Shown piece after piece: positions 9,510 through 17,263 of a stretch of 63,940 bases of DNA; the first letter of the stretch is position 1; every line of letters starts with the position of its first letter. Below the pieces are notes generated by a model. That model was not told the DNA's origin and did no database searches. It was given only the letters and a program-made list of their open reading frames with translations. Source of the DNA: Treponema bryantii NK4A124. GTDB taxonomy: Bacteria; Spirochaetota; Spirochaetia; Treponematales; Treponemataceae. Both the position numbers and the translations under genes were made by a program. The stretch lies in assembly GCF_000421345.1 (NCBI RefSeq), contig NZ_ATWV01000015.1:1-63940 (forward strand). The letters are read 5' to 3'.

Positions 9510-9515
9510 ATTATA
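9510..9515 (-). promoter_or_regulatory. -10 box abutting the start of the TPR gene
   Basis: The minus strand reads TATAAT, then 4 nt, then ATGATG. The 72-bp divergent region is very AT-rich and also carries a TATAAT on the minus strand and TATTAT/TATACT on the plus strand nearer the middle, so the start site is not unique. Confidence 0.45.
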
Positions 9516-9577
9516 TTTTATTTTCGGCAAATAAGATATTATACTTATAGAAAAGAATTAAAATTCCGAAAAATAAA

Positions 9578-10912
9578 ATGAACATGAAGAAAAAGGGCTT
9601 TTTTACCCGAAAAAGAACATTTCCAGTTTTTCTCATTCTTTTCTGTATCTGTAATTTCAATACAAAAGCTCACGGGCTTTCGCTTACAGATGCAACTTCC
9701 GCAATTGGAGATTTATTTGCATCTTTCGTAGACCCTAACGAAGGTACTACATCCTTCCGCTCATTATTAATTCCTTTTGGTGGACGTACAGAAAGTTTAG
9801 GTAACGCTTATACAGGTCTTTGTGATGATATAAGTTATTTAAGATATAATCCTGCGGCAGGTTCAATCCAGAAAGAAACACAGGTTGCCCTCTTTCATAA
9901 CTCCTGGATTGCTGATTCTAAGCTTGAAACACTGGCCTACACAACAAGATTTAAGAATATTCCTCACTTAAGCTATGGTGGTTACGTATCCTGCTTTTAC
10001 CTGCCTTTTACAGAATACGATTTATTTGGAGACAGAGTCGCAGGAAATTATTATACAGAAACTTTTGCCGCCTTAAATGTTTCATACAACCTTCTTGCCG
10101 GATACGATTTTAAGGGACTGGCCCTGGGGCTTACAGTAAAAAGTGGCTGGCGCGGCATGCCATCCTATACAGACAACGATACAGGAGCCATTATCTCCGG
10201 TTCTGGGCTTGAACAAAGCGGACTTTCCATAATGGCAGATTTTGGAATTATGATGCAGTTTAATTTCCTGAAATTTTATTCTTCAAGAGATCCAAATGTC
10301 CGAATTGGAATTTCAGCACAGAATTTCGGAGTTTCACTAACGGGGTTCGGCAGTCAGCTGCAAAAGGACGATCCACTTCCTGCCACAATCGCAGCAGGAA
10401 TTTCAGTAAAACTTATTAAGCCTGTTACAGTTTCTGCAGATTTTGTTCAGCCGCTAAATCTTGATGATATAGGAACTTATCTGATTCCATACTTCAACAC
10501 AGGTGTTTCCATTCAATTTGCATCTTTTGTTTCACTTCTTGCCGGTTTCTCACTAAAAGGTGCAAACCCACGAATAAGCACAGGGCTTGAGTTTGAAGTT
10601 GCAAAAATCAGGTTAAATCTTAATTATACTCTGGACCTAACTACTTCCCTTGCCCCTCTTAACCGCATAAGCCTTTCAGCTAAAATACTTCTTGGCGATA
10701 AAGGTCGCAGTATAACAGACGCACAGGTTGACGAGTATTATAAAATGGGTCTTAAATATTATGCAGACGCACAGTGGGAAGATGCAATTCTTGTATGGCA
10801 GGAAGCCCTTAAATTAAACAAGCGCTTTGACCCGGCTATTCAGGGTATTCAAAGCGCCCGTTATCAGATTGAAATGTTCCAGATGATTCAGGAAAGTCTG
10901 CAGCTCGATTAA
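9578..10912 (+). CDS. UPF0164 family outer-membrane (PorV/FadL-like) protein with C-terminal TPR
   Basis: A 444-aa protein with an N-terminal signal (FPVFLILFCICNFNTKA), then the family hallmark region FGGRTESLGNAYTGLCDDIS and repeated amphipathic beta strands. This fits the UPF0164 family of treponemes, which is related to FadL/PorV-type outer-membrane barrels. Residues from about 388 form one TPR-like unit (GLKYYADAQWEDAILVWQEA), a periplasmic tail. The start has no Shine-Dalgarno; the ATG at 9578 is the first of two nearby (also 9584). It is divergent from the TPR/receptor-phosphatase operon and ends 7 bp from the convergent GH57-like gene. The likely role is a surface protein or hydrophobic-solute channel; the substrate is unknown. 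Confidence 0.85.
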   Translation: MNMKKKGFFTRKRTFPVFLILFCICNFNTKAHGLSLTDATSAIGDLFASFVDPNEGTTSFRSLLIPFGGRTESLGNAYTGLCDDISYLRYNPAAGSIQKETQVALFHNSWIADSKLETLAYTTRFKNIPHLSYGGYVSCFYLPFTEYDLFGDRVAGNYYTETFAALNVSYNLLAGYDFKGLALGLTVKSGWRGMPSYTDNDTGAIISGSGLEQSGLSIMADFGIMMQFNFLKFYSSRDPNVRIGISAQNFGVSLTGFGSQLQKDDPLPATIAAGISVKLIKPVTVSADFVQPLNLDDIGTYLIPYFNTGVSIQFASFVSLLAGFSLKGANPRISTGLEFEVAKIRLNLNYTLDLTTSLAPLNRISLSAKILLGDKGRSITDAQVDEYYKMGLKYYADAQWEDAILVWQEALKLNKRFDPAIQGIQSARYQIEMFQMIQESLQLD

Positions 10913-10919
10913 TGCTCGA

Positions 10920-12509
10920 TTAACGTTTCTTACAGAAAATTCTATAGTTCATCCATGGGAATACAGAATCTCGTGCTTCAAGTCTTGTAAGCCATTCTGT
11001 ACTTACTGTATTTGAACCAAGAGAATCAAAAACAGAAGTAAAGGCTGCAATAGATTCCTTAAAACGCTTTTCTGCAAACTGAGGGAATTCACTTCGGTTT
11101 ATCATTTTTGCAAGATTAAGGCTCTGAGCAAGCATAAGTTCCTTTGCACCAAGATTCAAAAGACGGGTTTTAAGTCCTGTATCCATTGGAAAACGGCCTG
11201 CAAGGTCAATCATACGCTCGCAGCTTTTGCGGATATAGCGCATCATCCAGCAGTTTTTGCTTGAAAGAAGGTTTTCACCATAACCTGCACCACTGCCTGC
11301 AGAAAAATATGGTTCAATTTTTTCAAGATTGTACTGCTCATCACACATTTTATCGCATGAAAGAACAGAAAGTCCTGCTGCATCGGCTTTTCTGATTACA
11401 GCTTCAAGCCACATAATGCATTCATTCCAGGTTTTACTTAATTTTGAAATATCGAGTGTACAGATTTCTGAAACAAAGTTGTTTTTTGGAAGCAGTTCTT
11501 CTGCTTTTGTAAGAGTTTCAAGTCTCTTGTCAATAAAGGCCTGTGCATCTTTTTCTACCTGTTCGAGGGCACATTCCTTATCATAAAGGCATCCACTGTC
11601 TTTAAAACATCTGTTCCAGTACTTAAAACCTGTAGAATAGCGGATTCCATCTTTATCAATTAAAGAAGAAAGCTTTTCCATAGGAAGCTCGTAACCGATA
11701 TCCCTGTTCTGATTTCTATAGCATTCAGAGAAAATAATTCCATTTTCTCCAAAAAGTTCACAATCAATAACACGGTTTCTGGCAAATACTACAAGAGAAT
11801 TATCTGTACGGCATGGATAGAAAATACCAGTTTCAGGAACTTTTTCAGAAAAGAGAATACTTCTTGAATCAAGGATTGTATATGTATAGCCGTAAGCGCG
11901 GATAAGTTTTTCAATTCCAGGAGTATATCCCATAGCAGGCAGCCAGAAACCTTCAGGCATAATTCCAAAGTACTGACGGTAAGCGTGAAGGCCGCATTCA
12001 ATCTGTGCAGAAATAATTTCCTTCATATCTGCATAGTGAGGCATAAAAATATCAGTACCACAGGTACCCATTATTTCTATGTAGCCTTTATTCATATATT
12101 CTGCAAATACAGATATAAGATTTTTGTGGTATTTATCCTTAAAATCTGCGATGAGCTTTTTATTTTCGTCAATTGTTGAGTTAATTATCTGACAGAGTTT
12201 TTCGTCTGCCTTATTTCTTCTAAGCTCTGCCTTTCCAAGATTATTACGCTTTTCAAGCCAGCTGATATATTCATCCTGCAAGGCAGTATCAGAAAGCATA
12301 TTACAAAGTACCGGAGGAAGAACAAGATTAAATCTATACTGAATTTTATCTTCTTCCAGTTTTTCTATCATTCTCAAAAGAGGAATATACACATTTGAAA
12401 TTGATTCAAAAAAATTATTGAGGACAGGTGCATTGTCGTGTAAATCCTCATCTGTATGTCGTATAAAATCCTGACTAGCCTTTATTACTATACTCAATAT
12501 TTTCTGCAT
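10920..12509 (-). CDS. GH57-like (DUF1957-type) protein lacking the catalytic nucleophile
   Basis: A 529-aa cytoplasmic protein related to glycoside hydrolase family 57 alpha-glucan branching enzymes. Landmarks include FNLVLPPVLCNML, GTCGTDIFMPHYAD (histidine region), GFWLPAMGYTPG and a later LDISKLSKTWNECIMWLEAV block that aligns with the DTELFGHWW-type motif. In active GH57 enzymes the third motif is WLPE with Glu as nucleophile; here it is WLPA, so the nucleophile is gone. The Asp of the later motif appears kept, but the surrounding aromatic residues are changed. It is translated from a GGGAGAT ribosome binding site 18 bp after the DUF4912 gene, as an operon. It probably binds alpha-glucan or acts as a regulatory subunit; hydrolysis or branching is doubtful. 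Confidence 0.85.
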   Translation of the reverse strand: MQKILSIVIKASQDFIRHTDEDLHDNAPVLNNFFESISNVYIPLLRMIEKLEEDKIQYRFNLVLPPVLCNMLSDTALQDEYISWLEKRNNLGKAELRRNKADEKLCQIINSTIDENKKLIADFKDKYHKNLISVFAEYMNKGYIEIMGTCGTDIFMPHYADMKEIISAQIECGLHAYRQYFGIMPEGFWLPAMGYTPGIEKLIRAYGYTYTILDSRSILFSEKVPETGIFYPCRTDNSLVVFARNRVIDCELFGENGIIFSECYRNQNRDIGYELPMEKLSSLIDKDGIRYSTGFKYWNRCFKDSGCLYDKECALEQVEKDAQAFIDKRLETLTKAEELLPKNNFVSEICTLDISKLSKTWNECIMWLEAVIRKADAAGLSVLSCDKMCDEQYNLEKIEPYFSAGSGAGYGENLLSSKNCWMMRYIRKSCERMIDLAGRFPMDTGLKTRLLNLGAKELMLAQSLNLAKMINRSEFPQFAEKRFKESIAAFTSVFDSLGSNTVSTEWLTRLEARDSVFPWMNYRIFCKKR

Positions 12510-12527
12510 AATTTATCTCCCGCCCGA

Positions 12528-13187
12528 TCATGAAAAAGAATGTCTGTGATTTTTATACTGTTCTGTAAGAAGTTCTCTGATTCCTGAAAGCTCAGCCACA
12601 GGTGAAAAATCTTCTTCACGGCCAGGCTGTAAATCATTTACAACAGAGGCTCCCTGCGGAATTGTAACTACTGGTGAAAATGCTATAACTTCCCCTGCTC
12701 CGCCTGTTACACAAACAAGTTCAACTTTTATATATTTTTTTCCCTTAGGAAGAAGAACATATTGTTCCTGACTCTGACTTGGAGTCTGTACTTCAAAAGC
12801 TTCTTCCGGTTTAAGATCTTTAGGATCTGAAAGAGAACATATTCTAAGTCTTAAACTGCATGAAGGATCATCTTCAATTTTTGCTAAATCATTTGCATTA
12901 AGATTCCAGAACACAAAGAGCCAGGCTGGATTTCTTAAAACACATGAAACCTGTGTTTCATTAAAGTTTCCGTTCAGGACAAGAGGCTGCTGGTCATCGC
13001 TTTCAGAAGCGATAATCATTTCGTCTTCCCTGTTATGTGATTCTTCTGCAAGTTCAAGAAGTTCTGCTATAAGAAAGCGTCGGTCCAGATCTTCTGGTAC
13101 ATCAACGCCATATTCATCTGCAAGTTGCACAAGGTCTGAAAATGAAAGTTTTTCAAGCGAAGCACGATTTATAGTATCTTCATTCAT
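12528..13187 (-). CDS. DUF4912 protein with SAP/Rho-N-like N-terminus
   Basis: A 219-aa protein. Residues 8-50 (LEKLSFSDLVQLADEYGVDV) resemble the Rho N-terminal/SAP-type helix-extended-loop fold. Residues 75-190 match DUF4912, with the typical LRNPAWLFVFWNL core that resembles carbohydrate-binding Ig-like sheets of glucan enzymes. The C-terminus (SGIRELLTEQYKNH) is basic. It heads a two-gene operon with the GH57-like protein, an association I know for DUF4912/DUF1957. The start at 13187 lies 11 nt from a possible -10 (TAGATT, 13199-13204) with TTGACA at 13220-13225, giving a very short leader without Shine-Dalgarno. A glucan-linked function is inferred. Confidence 0.8.
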   Translation of the reverse strand: MNEDTINRASLEKLSFSDLVQLADEYGVDVPEDLDRRFLIAELLELAEESHNREDEMIIASESDDQQPLVLNGNFNETQVSCVLRNPAWLFVFWNLNANDLAKIEDDPSCSLRLRICSLSDPKDLKPEEAFEVQTPSQSQEQYVLLPKGKKYIKVELVCVTGGAGEVIAFSPVVTIPQGASVVNDLQPGREEDFSPVAELSGIRELLTEQYKNHRHSFS

Positions 13188-13277
13188 AATTACAACATAA
13201 TCTAAAAAAAATTGATTAGTGTCAATCTTTTTTTAGAAAAAAACTAAAGTCAAAAATACATTATCCGATAATAATAG

Positions 13278-13386
13278 TGTTGGTGATAATATCGGGTGGG
13301 TAACGACATCCAGACATCTGATAATTAACTCCTATGTTTGCTTAAAAAAGATGAAAAGTGTGTGAGACTTTTCATCTTTTTTTTAT
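13278..13386 (+). ncRNA. Candidate small RNA ending in a strong intrinsic terminator
   Basis: The 286-bp gap between divergent genes contains no ORF with support. A TAATAA/TATTAG-rich promoter-like stretch around 13268-13277 is followed by about 65 nt that can form small stems (for example GGGTG/CATCC at 13295-13312), then a 16-bp perfect hairpin with a U8 tail. Nothing upstream on the plus strand needs this terminator, so a short independent transcript is likely. It does not match 6S, SRP, tmRNA or a riboswitch that I recognise. The 5' end is a guess. Confidence 0.4.
13344..13386 (+). terminator. Rho-independent terminator
   Basis: Perfect 16-bp arms (core GATGAAAAGT/ACTTTTCATC) around a 7-nt loop, flanked by A6 on the left and T8 on the right. 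It can work on both strands, but only a plus-strand transcript would need it here. Confidence 0.85.
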
Positions 13387-13473
13387 TTAAATCTTTTTCA
13401 ATATTCTTCTATATTAAATTAAAGAATTTTCGTATAATTGCCGATATAATAAATGGAATAGTATCGAAAAAAA

Positions 13474-14883
13474 ATGGAAACAATTAATATCAGTGCGCTT
13501 CGTGCAGGCATAACCTACACCAGCGACCTTATGGTAGACAGCTCATTCCTCATTTTGCCAAAAACTGCAGAAATGACTGATAATCTTATCAAGGCCTTGA
13601 GACAATGGGGTTTTGAAAATGTTATCAGCGACGGCTCAATAAGTCTTGGTGGTGATATTGGTGTTTCTAAAGGTATTGAAGAAGTTGAACCTGAACAGCA
13701 GAAAGAAAAAATTGGTGTAAACGTAAAAAAGGCCATTGAGGATTCAAAGCACACTGCTGTCGGTAACAGTGACATGGCCAGAATGGAACTTGTTCATTCA
13801 GTTTACGAAGAATACATGAATTATATTGAATCTGTATTCACACATTATGCCACCCATAAGGAAATTGACCAGGAAGAACTTTCTGATACTGTTCAGGACC
13901 TCTGCATTTTCATTAAGGAACATAAACGCTACATTCTCAGAGTAAACGCTACTATCGAAGCAGAAAACCGCAACTTCCTTATCATTCACACAATGCGGAC
14001 AACAGTTTTGTGTCTTGCAATTGCTCTTCAGCTGCATCTTAATTTAACAAAGATGATTGAACTGGGTGTAACAAGTATTCTCCATGAAATTGGCATGCTC
14101 CGTCTTCCACCTCAGCTCTATATGACCTCAAAGAAACTTTCTGTCCGCGAAAAGGCACAGATTTCAAAACATACATTGCTTGGCTATACCATTATCAAAG
14201 ATTTAAATTTTGGTCTTTCCGTTCAGCTTGGCGTTCTTGAGCATCATGAAAAAGAAAACGGCACAGGTTATCCGCGCCGCCTTACAGGTGATAAAATTTC
14301 TTCAAACGCCAAAATTATTGCAGTTGCCTGTACATACGAAGCAATCTCTTCTCCACGAAGTTATAAAGATGAAAAATCTACATTTGATGCTTTACTGGAA
14401 CTTATTCAGAATAAAGAACATGCTTATGATGGTTCTGTAATTAAGGCCCTTCTCTATACGGTTTCTCTCTACCCTATCGGAACCTTTGTATACCTTTCAA
14501 ACCGCAAGGTTGCTGAAGTTATTGATACTAATCCTGATAATCCAAAAACTCCTGTTGTTCAGCTGCTTACAGAAAAAGAAGCAGATGGTTCATTAAAGAC
14601 CCTGCAGGTTGGTGAAAACAATATTAATATCCTTCGAATCCTTACAAAGCAGGAAAAAGAAGATATTATTAAACTTATAAAAGAAAAATATAATTCCGAA
14701 GAAGCTAAAAAAGATACAGAGAATACAGAAGAAATTCTTGAAGAAGAAAGTGCTGATACTGCTGATACAAGTTCTCCTGAAAATCCGCTTCAGCCATCAG
14801 AGCAGGCGGTTCCTGAAGCCTCAGATTCTGTTTCTACTTCTGCAGACGGCACTGAAGAAGTAGACATCAGTATTTTCAGTTAA
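13474..14883 (+). CDS. HD-GYP domain protein with altered HD motif
   Basis: A 469-aa cytoplasmic protein. Residues 1-120 form an N-terminal domain like those found before HD-GYP domains (DUF3391-type). The HD-GYP domain spans about 165-340, with IIHTMRTTV, ISKHTLLGYTIIKD and LEHHEKENGTGYPRRLTG. The metal-binding HD pair is HE here (SILHEIGML), and the usual GK is replaced. HD-GYP enzymes hydrolyse cyclic-di-GMP; with the Asp-to-Glu change, activity is uncertain and a binding role is possible. The C-terminal 65 residues are acidic and low-complexity. TATAAT boxes at 13433 and 13445 give a leader of about 17 nt with no Shine-Dalgarno. It overlaps the convergent reductase gene by 8 bp. Confidence 0.85.
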   Translation: METINISALRAGITYTSDLMVDSSFLILPKTAEMTDNLIKALRQWGFENVISDGSISLGGDIGVSKGIEEVEPEQQKEKIGVNVKKAIEDSKHTAVGNSDMARMELVHSVYEEYMNYIESVFTHYATHKEIDQEELSDTVQDLCIFIKEHKRYILRVNATIEAENRNFLIIHTMRTTVLCLAIALQLHLNLTKMIELGVTSILHEIGMLRLPPQLYMTSKKLSVREKAQISKHTLLGYTIIKDLNFGLSVQLGVLEHHEKENGTGYPRRLTGDKISSNAKIIAVACTYEAISSPRSYKDEKSTFDALLELIQNKEHAYDGSVIKALLYTVSLYPIGTFVYLSNRKVAEVIDTNPDNPKTPVVQLLTEKEADGSLKTLQVGENNINILRILTKQEKEDIIKLIKEKYNSEEAKKDTENTEEILEEESADTADTSSPENPLQPSEQAVPEASDSVSTSADGTEEVDISIFS

Positions 14884-15637
14884 AGAACATCCTGATTTTT
14901 TCTACATCCTCGTGAAACTTTTCATCTATTACCGGAGGATGTTCGTTAAAGTATAAAATCTGATTTAATTCGTCCTGATTCTTTATTCCCCAGATAGGAA
15001 GTACATTTTCATATTGATGGAGGAAGCCGAAGGCCAGCGGAATATTTTCTATTACCCCACCGCACAAAGGCTGCATGGCAATAAAACCTACATCATGCTC
15101 TTCGCACATTTTCACAAGTTCAATTGTATCATCACTGGAAATCATACTAAAGGGGAACTGAAGAGTTTCATAACAGTCTGAAAGAACGGCTTTTTTTGCA
15201 GTTTCAAAATTAGTGGTTACAATACCAATGTGGCCGGCCATTTTCTGTTTTTTAAAGTCAGCCAGAGTATCGTAGATTTTATCTGCCCCACCCGGCAGCG
15301 GCAAAAACTTCTCAGTTTCAAGCTGATACAAGTCTACAGTGTCGCAGTGAAGTGTCATAAGACTTGTATCCATATCGCGTTTGATTTCCTCAGAAGTTTT
15401 TGCGTCTGTGGTTGTAGAAAGGAATACGTTACGGCGGATATCATAAAGCGCATCACCGAGCAGCTTTTCACTCTCCGGAGTTTTGCGCGAGGTATCAAAA
15501 AGATTTATTCCTTCCTCATAAGCCTTACGGACAAGCTGCGCAACAGACTCGTCGCCACCGGCTTCGGTCAGCTTCATAGCCCCAAAGGCTACACGAGAAA
15601 TCAATAAATCTGTTTTTCCTAAACGAACGTATTCCAT
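14876..15637 (-). CDS. Aldo/keto reductase-fold protein without catalytic residues
   Basis: A 253-aa protein that starts like a canonical aldo/keto reductase (YVRLGKTDLLISRVAFGAMKL) and keeps the fold signatures NLFDTS and VDLYQL. Of the catalytic tetrad only Asp is left: the Tyr position lies in DTSRKTPESE (no Tyr), the Lys in FLSTTTDA (Thr instead of the TK motif), and the His in LYQLETEKF (Glu instead of LYQLH). The C-terminal NADP-binding region is short (family members are usually 280-330 aa). It is probably a non-enzymatic or altered-activity relative. It follows glyS by 5 bp on the same strand, so it is cotranscribed; there is no clear Shine-Dalgarno. Confidence 0.8.
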   Translation of the reverse strand: MEYVRLGKTDLLISRVAFGAMKLTEAGGDESVAQLVRKAYEEGINLFDTSRKTPESEKLLGDALYDIRRNVFLSTTTDAKTSEEIKRDMDTSLMTLHCDTVDLYQLETEKFLPLPGGADKIYDTLADFKKQKMAGHIGIVTTNFETAKKAVLSDCYETLQFPFSMISSDDTIELVKMCEEHDVGFIAMQPLCGGVIENIPLAFGFLHQYENVLPIWGIKNQDELNQILYFNEHPPVIDEKFHEDVEKIRMFFN

Positions 15638-15642
15638 ATATC

Positions 15643-17130
15643 TTAGCGGATTACCGGCTTGTAATTCTTAATAGCTTTCTGAATATAGAAAACAAGGTCA
15701 TCTAATGAAACTCTTTCCTGTTCCATAGAGTCGCGGTAACGTACTGTTACTGTGTTGTAAAGCTCGTTTGCAGAACCGTCTTCTTTCTTTTCCTGGATTG
15801 TGTCGTAGTCTACAGTTACGCAGAATGGAGTACCAACTTCGTCCTGGCGGCGGTAGCGCTTACCTACAGTTCCAGAAGTATCATAGTCAGTTACAAAGTC
15901 TTCCTTGAGAATGTGCTGGATTTCTTTTGCTTTTTCAGCAAGTCCGTCCTTCTTCATAAGTGGGAGAACTGCAACTGTAATAGGTGCAAGGCGTGGATCC
16001 AGGTGAAGTACTGTTCTGTAGTCTTCAGGCTCGCCTGCCTTTGCAACATTCTGCTCTTCGTATGCTTCGCAAAGGAACATAAGGAAGTTTCTGTTCAAAC
16101 CAGCAGAAGTTTCGATTACGTATGGAATGTACTTCTTGTTGCCGTCTTCCTGGTCGATGTAAGACATATCCTTCTTTGAGTAGGTCTGATGCTGTGAAAG
16201 GTCAAAGTCTGTACGGCTGTGAATACCTTCAATCTCTTCAAATCCGATTGGGAAGTTGTAAGTAATATCGTAAGCATCCTTAGCGTAGTGAGCAAGCTTG
16301 TCGTGGTGGTGCCATTTGAGCTGCTTTTCTGGAATACCATACTTTAAGTAGAACTGCCAGCGGTCCTTTCTCCAACGGTCAAAGGTTTCGTCTTCTGTAC
16401 CAGGCTTACAGAAATATTCCATTTCCATCTGCTCAAATTCGCAGGTACGGAAAATAAAGTTCTTAAAGATGATTTCGTTACGGAATGATTTACCAACCTG
16501 AGCAACACCGAAAGGTACCTTCATACGGTTAGACTGAACAATGTTCTTAAAGTCTGTGAAAATACCCTGACATGTTTCAGGACGGAGATAAATCAAATGG
16601 CTGTCGTCTGCGATTGGTCCCTGATAGGTTTTGAACATAAGGTTGAACTCGCGAACGGCTGTGTACTTGCGGTTCTTGCTTCCACAAGTTGGACAGTTGA
16701 TGTTTGCATCAATGAAAGCTTTCATTTCATCGTGTGTCATTGTATCAACAGGTTTTCCAGGATTTACATCAGGATTAGCTGCAACAAAGTCTTCGATTAA
16801 TTTATCTGCGCGGTGGCGTGCATTACATTCAATACAGTCAACCATTGGGTCAGAGAAGTGATCAACGTGACCAGAAGCCTTCCATGTTGTATGATGCTGG
16901 AAGATAGCAGAGTCAAGACCAACTACATCGTCGTGCAGCTGAGTCATGTAGTGCCACCATTCATTCTGAATATTTCTTTTGAATTCTACACCGAGAGGAC
17001 CGTAGTCCCATGCACCAGCCTGGCCACCATAGATTTCTGAAGCCTGATAAACAAAGCCTCTTCTCTTACACAAGCTGATGATTTTGTCCAGGGTACATGC
17101 GTGTACGTCTGCGTTTTCTGTTTTTGCCAT
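15643..17130 (-). CDS. glyS: Glycyl-tRNA synthetase, homodimeric alpha2 type
   Basis: A class II aminoacyl-tRNA synthetase that charges tRNA-Gly in the cytoplasm. The 495-aa length fits the single-subunit (eukaryote/archaea-like and many bacteria) type. Visible signatures are GGQAGAWDYGPLGVEFKRN near the N-terminus, motif 2 around FRNEIIFKNFIFRTCEFEQM, and the C-terminal anticodon domain beginning near LAPITVAVLPL. Cysteine pairs (CIEC, CPTCG) in the insertion could bind zinc. An AGGAGAT ribosome binding site precedes ATG 17130. A leader of about 90 nt separates the probable promoter from the start. The reductase-like gene follows directly. Confidence 0.97.
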   Translation of the reverse strand: MAKTENADVHACTLDKIISLCKRRGFVYQASEIYGGQAGAWDYGPLGVEFKRNIQNEWWHYMTQLHDDVVGLDSAIFQHHTTWKASGHVDHFSDPMVDCIECNARHRADKLIEDFVAANPDVNPGKPVDTMTHDEMKAFIDANINCPTCGSKNRKYTAVREFNLMFKTYQGPIADDSHLIYLRPETCQGIFTDFKNIVQSNRMKVPFGVAQVGKSFRNEIIFKNFIFRTCEFEQMEMEYFCKPGTEDETFDRWRKDRWQFYLKYGIPEKQLKWHHHDKLAHYAKDAYDITYNFPIGFEEIEGIHSRTDFDLSQHQTYSKKDMSYIDQEDGNKKYIPYVIETSAGLNRNFLMFLCEAYEEQNVAKAGEPEDYRTVLHLDPRLAPITVAVLPLMKKDGLAEKAKEIQHILKEDFVTDYDTSGTVGKRYRRQDEVGTPFCVTVDYDTIQEKKEDGSANELYNTVTVRYRDSMEQERVSLDDLVFYIQKAIKNYKPVIR

Positions 17131-17227
17131 TTATATCTCCTTACGACTCTGGCGTGGGCCGTTTTTGATTTTTTCGCCACGACGCACCGGGTAAGGCCGC
17201 CAATGGCTTTTAAGTTGTAAATGTGAG

Positions 17228-17255
17228 ATTATCATAAAAAGAAATTGTATGCAAA
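17228..17255 (-). promoter_or_regulatory. Probable glyS promoter and leader
   Basis: The minus strand shows TTTGCA (17250-17255), 16 nt, then GATAAT (17228-17233). The 90-nt leader to 17131 has GC-rich stretches that can pair weakly (TGGCG/CGCCA), but no T-box or glycine riboswitch signature that I recognise. Confidence 0.4.
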
Positions 17256-17263
17256 CAAAAAGA

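Noticed and set aside
17131-17227. T-box or glycine riboswitch in the glyS leader
   Set aside because: The leader is short and shows neither the T-box bulge sequence nor tandem glycine aptamer features.
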